Shown: piece after piece, positions 57,966 to 64,000 of the stretch
Numbering within the stretch: the stretch's first letter is position 1
How the letters are laid out: each line of letters opens with the position of its first letter
From: Vespula vulgaris
Taxonomy: Eukaryota; Arthropoda; Insecta; Hymenoptera; Vespidae
Reading direction: 5' to 3'
Assembly (NCBI RefSeq): GCF_905475345.1
Contig: NC_066596.1
Span: 7,001,001 to 7,065,000, forward strand
Length of the DNA: 64,000 bases
Notes under the pieces: generated by a model
Told to the model about the DNA's origin: nothing
Seen by the model: the letters and a program-made list of their open reading frames with translations, nothing else
Databases searched by the model: none
Position numbers and translations under genes: made by a program

Positions 57966-60900
57966 GTCGTCGTGCGATACCATTTTCGATGACATATATG
58001 GGTCATCTTTTCTCATTCTCGAACGTTACGTTACAAGTTACGTACACGTAGTTGATACTGCTCGAAATTGTGTCTTTAAATTTTAATTTTATATCAAAAT
58101 TGTTACATACGATAGCAATAATTCCTAAATCGTAAATAAATTTCATACGATGATTCGTTTTATTGGAATTATTCTCGACGATAGAAAGGTCAAGCTATTG
58201 CGTTGCAAACGAGGTTGCAACGAAGGTTACGTTAACAAAGCTGCTTTTCGAATTTGTGTATATCGATGTAAAAAAAAGTGTATTCGAGGTCGGTACTGAT
58301 CAAAGGGAGAAACTAAAGACGTTCGATCGAGTTTTAGTTGGAACAAAACGCGATAATGAGCTTAGACGGGAACGAGCTAGATGGGTATGGTCGATGATTG
58401 GGATTGGAATAGATTATATAACAATTATCGAGTATCCATGGAAATTTATCTTGTTTAAAGCACACTCGCTTGATAACCAGGCTCTGTTTATGAAATCTTT
58501 GTGTTCCTAGAATCAATGGATTTCATTGTTCGATAAGAGAGGATTTTAATAATGATCGATTGAAATTAATTTGTTATATAGAAATTATACAAGTATGTCC
58601 GCGTTTCGATTTTTTCAAATTTAAAATTACCTGTGACGCAGATACCTTTCACCGAGGCCGAGCTTAATGCACCCTCTTTCCCCATTTAGTCCAGCCTGTA
58701 ATATACAACTTAACGAGTAGCTCGATCTGTCCAAATTGAGATCAAGAGGGTTGCCCAAGCACGAGGGAGAGAGCGAGAGAGAGAGAGAGGGGGGGGGGAG
58801 AAGGAAAGAGAAAAAAGAGGGAGGAGGTGGGAAAGGCAAAAAAAGCTAAATGGGATCAAAGCTTTCCGAGTTCAACGACCTACGGATAAAGTCTCGTATT
58901 ACTGCGAAGCTTTTCGGAAACTTTTTTCCTTTCTCTTCTTATCAACTTTGTTATCCTTTGTTCTTTTTCTTGGTCTTTCCTTTCCAACCTTCGTCTCATC
59001 CTTTTTCCTGTCCTCGCTATGAAAGGGAATACAGAACGAGGACACGTCTGACGCATCTTCCGCGTAAGCGATGCTTCGACGATACGATAACGATGCCATT
59101 AAAGAATTCTATGTGAATTTTTTTTTCGTCCTTATTTTTTTTTCTTTTGTTTTGTTTGTTTGCTTTTTGTTTGTTTTTTTTTTTGAAGCGTTACTTTCGA
59201 TCAAAGCTATTTTCGAAGAAATTCTAGTATCGCTATTATAGGAATAATGTTATATCTATTCTTAAAAAAAAATATTTATAATTTGGATAATTCTAGCTCG
59301 ATCGTTGGAAATACATGTGTTTAATAATATAATGCCATGTATGTATTTATTAATGTATTACACCAATAATATAAGATGTATTTTTACTTGCAATAGTATT
59401 TCTTCGGGAAAGGTAAACTCGTGGATGGCTTTCGGAATGGGGTAGATAAAAAAAGAAAATGAATAGGAAAATCAATAGAGAGTTTTAGAATGAAAAACGT
59501 TTATTTGAAACATAAACTACGTTGACATAGATAATAATACAAAACATTCAGTCCTGTGATAATTGATCATCTCTCAATTTCATTCTTACACGACAACCAT
59601 GAATGTTACATGTCGTCCCTTCTTTCGCTTATTTTAATTGATTTATTTTTTTATATTTACATACGTGCGTTCATCAATTCACATTATTAATATTTGGCAA
59701 TCGACTCACGTTGATCATACGCGAAATGGATTCGCATATTCGCACAGACACGCGGGGATATCTACAAGGCACTAGATGGGTCGCACAAACAATCCGTCGA
59801 TGAAATTCTCTATCTTTCTTTCTCATTTTTTTACTTTCATACTATCTGACTTATCTTTCTATCTCTTTTCTACGTATTTTCACGTTACTGTCACCATCGT
59901 GCCGCCTCGTTCATTGCGAACACATAGGAAGGGGAGAATGGTCTCTTTATTCGTCGGACGGGAAGAAAACGCGGCTCCGTAAATTTTTTTTCTTTTTATC
60001 TACCGATAAAATACCCTTCTTTCCCTGTAATTAATTTCTCCTTTTTTTGTTCTTTTCTTTTTTGTTTTTTTCTTTCCTTTCTTTTTTGTCTCTTCTTAAT
60101 ACTTTGGACCGAAAGTTGAAAGATCTAAATGACGTATCGTTCTTTTTATCCGCGTTATGATATGTACTGATCGAATCGTTGATAACGCTAAGACCGCACA
60201 TCCGTTCCTTTTCTACCCTTCTTTAAGATTATCTACTCGGAATTTTTTCTTTCTTTTTTTCTCTTCTTCTTGTGACGTTTATCTAAATCAAAGAGTTCGT
60301 CGGCCGTTCATCCTCGTTGATAAAAATGTGCAAACGCGATATTTCTCGATCTATATATCGAGAAAGATACCGTTTGGAGAATTTAGGAAAATATCTTTTG
60401 GAATTCGTTCGAATAAAGAGGATGCGAGCTGTGAATAATACGTTCCTTTCGTTTCTCTTAGAGAAGAGTAGATATTTGTTCGGTCGTTTAATGGGTGAGG
60501 GGAGGGAGGAGGAGGCCCTTTGTTTTAATCATTTCGTTCGATCATTTTAAACTAAACGACGGTCGTACGCGTCGACGTAATTGACATTTGGCTGCGCACG
60601 ACGACGCGAGCAAACGTCGACGCACGTAATTATTTTACGTTCTAAAGTAAAATGTCCAACGGAGACGTCGAATAGGGTGAGCAAGCGCGGGATGACATAT
60701 AAAACGCGTTGACGCGTTTCTCTTTTTCTTTTTTTCTTTCTTTCTTTTTGGTTTTTTTCCTTATACACAAGCACGAGCAGTTACTTTTAATCCTTCGCGA
60801 TCTTGAACGATCAAAAATATATCTTTTGCTTTGTTTTTTTCCTCGAATTATTACTCCTTTTACCAATTAATTTCGTACCGATCATCCCCAGCAGTGAGTT

Positions 60901-61217
60901 TCGATCGCGAAGGATTAACAATGTGACGACGATCCATCGTTAGACTAAAATCCCTAAGGCTTGGCATCGATGAATGAAACTAGTAACTCGGAAGATTTAA
61001 TAATCTTACGAGAATTCGTCTATGATATTTTCTTAGATGTCGACTAATTAACTCGATTAAAACACGTCGCTAATTAATGATTAATCGATAGAACTGCTAC
61101 GTAAGGAGAATATAGATTGCGAGACAGTCGTACTACGACGTGACTCCAAACTGTTTTTAGATAATTATGTACGTATATATGTATGCATGAACAAGTAATT
61201 ATCTGTTATTCTCTCTG

Positions 61218-61248
<31 letters not shown>

Positions 61249-62342
61249 TCAAGCGGTTTATTCGTCATTAAAACCTGCAACTTCTAAAATACTCCTTTCT
61301 TTTTCTTCAAATCTACACAGTCGACGCGGTGTTAGCTTGCTTCGGTTTTCTCTTTCTTTTTACAGAGATCGATAATCGTAAGATTATGGAATCTATGGAT
61401 ATTTAAATGTCATATCGTCTCGCGTCTTCGTATATACTTTGTCTAATCTGTTCCTTGATATTGTGATGATAGGCTCTCTGAATATAATATATCTATATGT
61501 ATATCGTGTGAATGTATACAAGTGCGTGTGTGTGTGTGTGTATATATATATACATATATATATACGAATGTTTAAATGGGTGTGGAGGGAACTTTGGCTC
61601 CATTTTTTTCTGTTTTTTTTCTTTTTTTTCAGAAACGAATCGCCTCGTGAAATATTTGCGATGTACTAAGCCGCTCGACATTAAAAAGATCCTACGTGAT
61701 CCTTGTAAAAATGCGATGAAAAAGTTGTTTTTGTCGTCGTCCTTTCTTCTTAATTATTCCCGTTGTTTAGAAGCAAAGCCATACTTTACAATCTCGGCTT
61801 CCACGTAGTCTCGAGTATCCAACGATTCTTCGAGTCTTTCGAGACTCCAGCAAGTTGGACAGAATTCGCAGCTCGTCAATTTTTTTGTGTCTTTCCCTGT
61901 TTAAGTCTTGAGTAAAAGTATAAATATATCACATATACGTATACGGTATGTCATATAAAATACTTTCGAAATAAACGTAGAAAGAGTATTCGCAAAAGTT
62001 TAGTTCCCCGTGAGAGCGACAGTAGAAAAAATTCCAAGAGCTCTCGGCAGGATGTCGATTAGATTTTTCCTCGAAAAAGATCGTCTCGATGCGATATTAG
62101 GCTCATATACGGATTGATCCCATTCAATGAATTCGTTTCGATATTTCGCATTCGATTATACGCATTCGTTTTATCTTCGGAAGCGTAAGCTACGAAGAAA
62201 GCGAAGTGAACGAATCAAAAGGAAGATAACGTAAGAGGAAGACGATAAAGATTGCTCTCGATGTCCGAATCTCCAAACTTTTCGCAGAAACCTTGTAACT
62301 CTGGATTCCGTTCTAAGCGGAGACGATGGAAGGACAGCAAAC
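57966..62342. other. intergenic region, nothing firm
   Basis: AT-rich with T-tracts, GA/CT runs (58773-58799, 61211-61240) and a TG/TA run (61529-61564). A good acceptor-like TTTTTTTTCAG ends at 61632 before a 56-codon open frame, but no partner exon is seen. A minus-strand AATAAA near 61254 could end the transcript of the gene at 62343-63110. Confidence 0.4.
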
Positions 62343-63110
62343 TTATCGATAGAGCCCTATCGAGTCTTGACAAGTGCAGGGCATCATCAGCTGCTGGGTC
62401 GCGTTTCTGGGCACTCTTTGAGTCGGTAGACCGGAGAGTCCTCTTACGTAGGTATAGGAGACCGGACTTCTGAGGATTCTCTTTGGACTCTTTTTCGCGT
62501 GCTTCTTATCCTTGCTCTCCCATTTCGATGATATTTTGAGGGTCTGGAAAGCGCGTCTAAGGGTCTCGGCGGTGGACGACCTTTTCATGCTGTCGCTATC
62601 GCTGCTACTGTGAGCGTCCGATGGACTTGGCGAGTAAGAAGGAGATTCACTTACGCGTTGATGTCCCCTGACATCGCTAGGACTCCATGATCTCGATGAC
62701 TTCGCTCGTGTACGCTCGACGCTTCTCTGCACGCTCGACAATCGTTCCTGCGATCTCGTCGGTCGACCACGGAATCTGTCCAGATAGCAATGACTTCTAG
62801 GAGATCTGTTGACTCTGCAGAGACGCTCGGCGCTACCACGACGAGACAATCTTTCGGCGCTACCGCTGCTACCACCGCTGCTGCAGCCACTGTCGGTGCT
62901 ACACTCGTCGTCGATCAGCTCTAATCTATGACCACTGGGATCGCGATTATGCTGACGCGACTGTTGCCGATGAAGCTGTTGCTGATGAGGCTGTTGCTCT
63001 TGTTGACGATACTCGTGATGGTGATGGTGATGGTGATGGTGATGATGATGATGGTGATGGTGATCGGGACGATGCTCGTCCGAGTCCGTTAATCTCGTTG
63101 AATCTTCCAT
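62343..63110 (-). CDS. intronless His/Ser/Arg-rich protein, function unknown
   Basis: 255 residues from the ATG at 63110 to TAA at 62343. The order is MEDSTRLTDSDEHRPD, a run of about 16 histidines, a Gln/His-rich part, an acidic/Ser-Gly stretch (DDECSTDSGCSSGGSSGS), two SAERL units, a Ser/Arg-rich stretch (RSQERLSSVQRSVERTRAKS) and a basic C-terminal block with TAETLRRAFQTLKISSKWE and SYTYVRGLSGLPTQRVPR, ending in a short Cys-containing tail (MMPCTCQDSIGLYR). No signal peptide or membrane segment is seen. The C-terminal block looks like a conserved motif, but I do not recognise the family. Start choice: it is the first ATG downstream of a well-formed TATA/initiator promoter, with no ATG in the leader. 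The reading frame is open upstream of the ATG to about 63330 without any Met. Confidence 0.65.
   Translation of the reverse strand: MEDSTRLTDSDEHRPDHHHHHHHHHHHHHHHHEYRQQEQQPHQQQLHRQQSRQHNRDPSGHRLELIDDECSTDSGCSSGGSSGSAERLSRRGSAERLCRVNRSPRSHCYLDRFRGRPTRSQERLSSVQRSVERTRAKSSRSWSPSDVRGHQRVSESPSYSPSPSDAHSSSDSDSMKRSSTAETLRRAFQTLKISSKWESKDKKHAKKSPKRILRSPVSYTYVRGLSGLPTQRVPRNATQQLMMPCTCQDSIGLYR
63013..63063 (-). repeat. CAT/CAC tract coding polyhistidine
   Basis: Mixed CAT and CAC codons, about 16 histidines, in the gene at 62343-63110. Confidence 0.85.
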
Positions 63111-63431
63111 GCTCGATCGAGTCGTATGCACCAGAATCACTGGCAATGACCTGCGCCACTCGGTTACGCTGGCACCGAGTCGGAAAAGATTCTTCTTCGG
63201 TTGATCCAGGTGTACGGAATGAATTGCCGTTCTTTTTCGTTCGATCGTTCGATCGCTCGGTGAAATCTTATTGCTTCGATTGTTCTTCTTTCGTTCAACA
63301 AAACACCTTCCACTTTGAAAAGCACCACTTCAGCTTTCGAGCTATTATTCGAAGTAAGGAACTAACTTTTCTTTTCAGCGAATAGTGGATCGGCACTTCC
63401 TCAACGTCGAAGCTTTGTTTACGATTTCGAA

Positions 63432-63464
63432 CTGAGCTGGTGGCGATGGTCGCGCACCTTTATA
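63432..63464 (-). promoter_or_regulatory. TATA box plus initiator core promoter
   Basis: On the minus strand TATAAAGG begins at 63464 and TCAGTT, the insect initiator, has its A(+1) at 63433, 31 bp downstream, which is the textbook spacing. CGTTG at +28 to +32 matches the DPE at four of five positions. The 323-nt leader from 63433 to 63111 has no ATG. Confidence 0.65.
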
Positions 63465-63465
63465 G

Positions 63466-64000
63466 ACCCTGCTAAGCGATGTCACGTCGCGCGCATGCTT
63501 GCCGCACCACGTGAGGGTGTGAGAGATTCTCCGAGGGTGATGAACAAATAGACGAGGAGAGAGTGAAAGAGAGAAAGGGAAAGAGAGGGGATGAATAGGG
63601 GCTCGAAGATGACTCCGAAAGAAACGTAAGACGAATTTAGCAAGAATCTTTCCATCGGTTCCTTTGAGATTCTCTTCGAGACACTTCATTATGGAAAGAA
63701 AAGTCAACAAAATTACGAGTTCGTTTATTCGAAATTTTTCTTCGCGACGAAACTTGACGCCTTCGATGATCGACAATCGTTAAATCGAATAAAATTGCCG
63801 TCGGAGGAGGAAAAGGTCACGAGAATCGAAGTATGCGTTTCCGTTAAATCGAATTTAGGGTTCATTTGGCGAAATATTTCGAACGTGAAATTTTCCTGAA
63901 CTTTGATATTAGAAAAAAAATTTGCGAGAATAAAAATACGTTCATCCTCCCACTGTAAGTACGAAAGGTAAGGGGATTTATAAAATGACTTGGGTCATTT
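63466..64000. other. upstream flank of the His-rich gene
   Basis: Holds a CACGTG E-box near 63508 and a GA-rich stretch (63558-63588). No coding signal was seen. Confidence 0.4.

Noticed and set aside
58850..59116. Frame starting MGSKLSEFND with an N-terminal glycine
   Set aside because: It soon becomes Phe/Ser/Pro sequence from T-rich DNA; no homology recognised.
1..64000. tRNA, rRNA, CRISPR or bacterial-type operons
   Set aside because: No T-loop/anticodon pattern, rRNA stretch or spaced direct repeats were seen; the window is plainly an animal nuclear genome.

Overview
The window is nuclear DNA of an insect, most probably a hymenopteran (bee, ant or wasp). The evidence is that two genes are clear insect members of the ASH1 and Enabled families, that introns carry GT/AG borders and range from about 80 nt to about 12 kb, and that long GA/CT, AT and trinucleotide microsatellites fill introns and flanks. 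The order Hymenoptera is inferred from general sequence character and is not proved. Exon borders were placed by hand from reading frame, splice consensus and phase agreement.

Layout. (1) 1-5770, minus strand: 5' two thirds of ash1, a trithorax-group histone H3K36 methyltransferase; the AWS-SET-post-SET block is complete and the gene runs off the left edge before the bromodomain/PHD/BAH part. (2) 5771-8716: divergent intergenic region shared by ash1 and ena. (3) 8717-26578, plus strand: the whole coding region of ena (Ena/VASP actin regulator). A five-base first coding exon is followed by an 11.8-kb intron, the EVH1 exon, polyglutamine and Tyr/Gln/Gly-rich linkers, proline-rich segments and EVH2. 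The exons sum to exactly 757 codons including the stop. (4) 26579-about 34470: microsatellite-filled 3' region of ena. (5) 34471-41510: non-coding region upstream of the next gene, with CRE-like and DR1-like sites and a near-perfect palindrome. (6) 41511-50465, plus strand: a TMEM24/C2CD2-like membrane-contact-site protein with a membrane anchor, SMP-like lipid-transfer domain, C2 domain, polybasic stretch and a C-terminal C1 zinc finger. One strong donor at its end can join several candidate last exons (50745, 51053, 54154, 57791). (7) 54176-57790: GC-richer stretch with clusters of CRE/ATF-type sites, an RFX X-box and repeated CTGGGTCA. (8) 62343-63110, minus strand: an intronless His/Ser/Arg-rich protein of 255 residues with a good TATA-plus-initiator promoter and an ATG-free leader.

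Mobile DNA seen: a 206-bp MITE-like element with TA-flanked inverted ends in ena intron 1, a solitary end of the same family at 43864, and a 971-bp element (47054-48024) with 13-bp inverted ends, an inner foldback and many copies of a TTGTTATAAA motif. The genes do not form one pathway: ash1 acts on chromatin, ena on actin at the cell edge, and the SMP-C2-C1 protein presumably on lipid transfer at ER-plasma membrane contacts.
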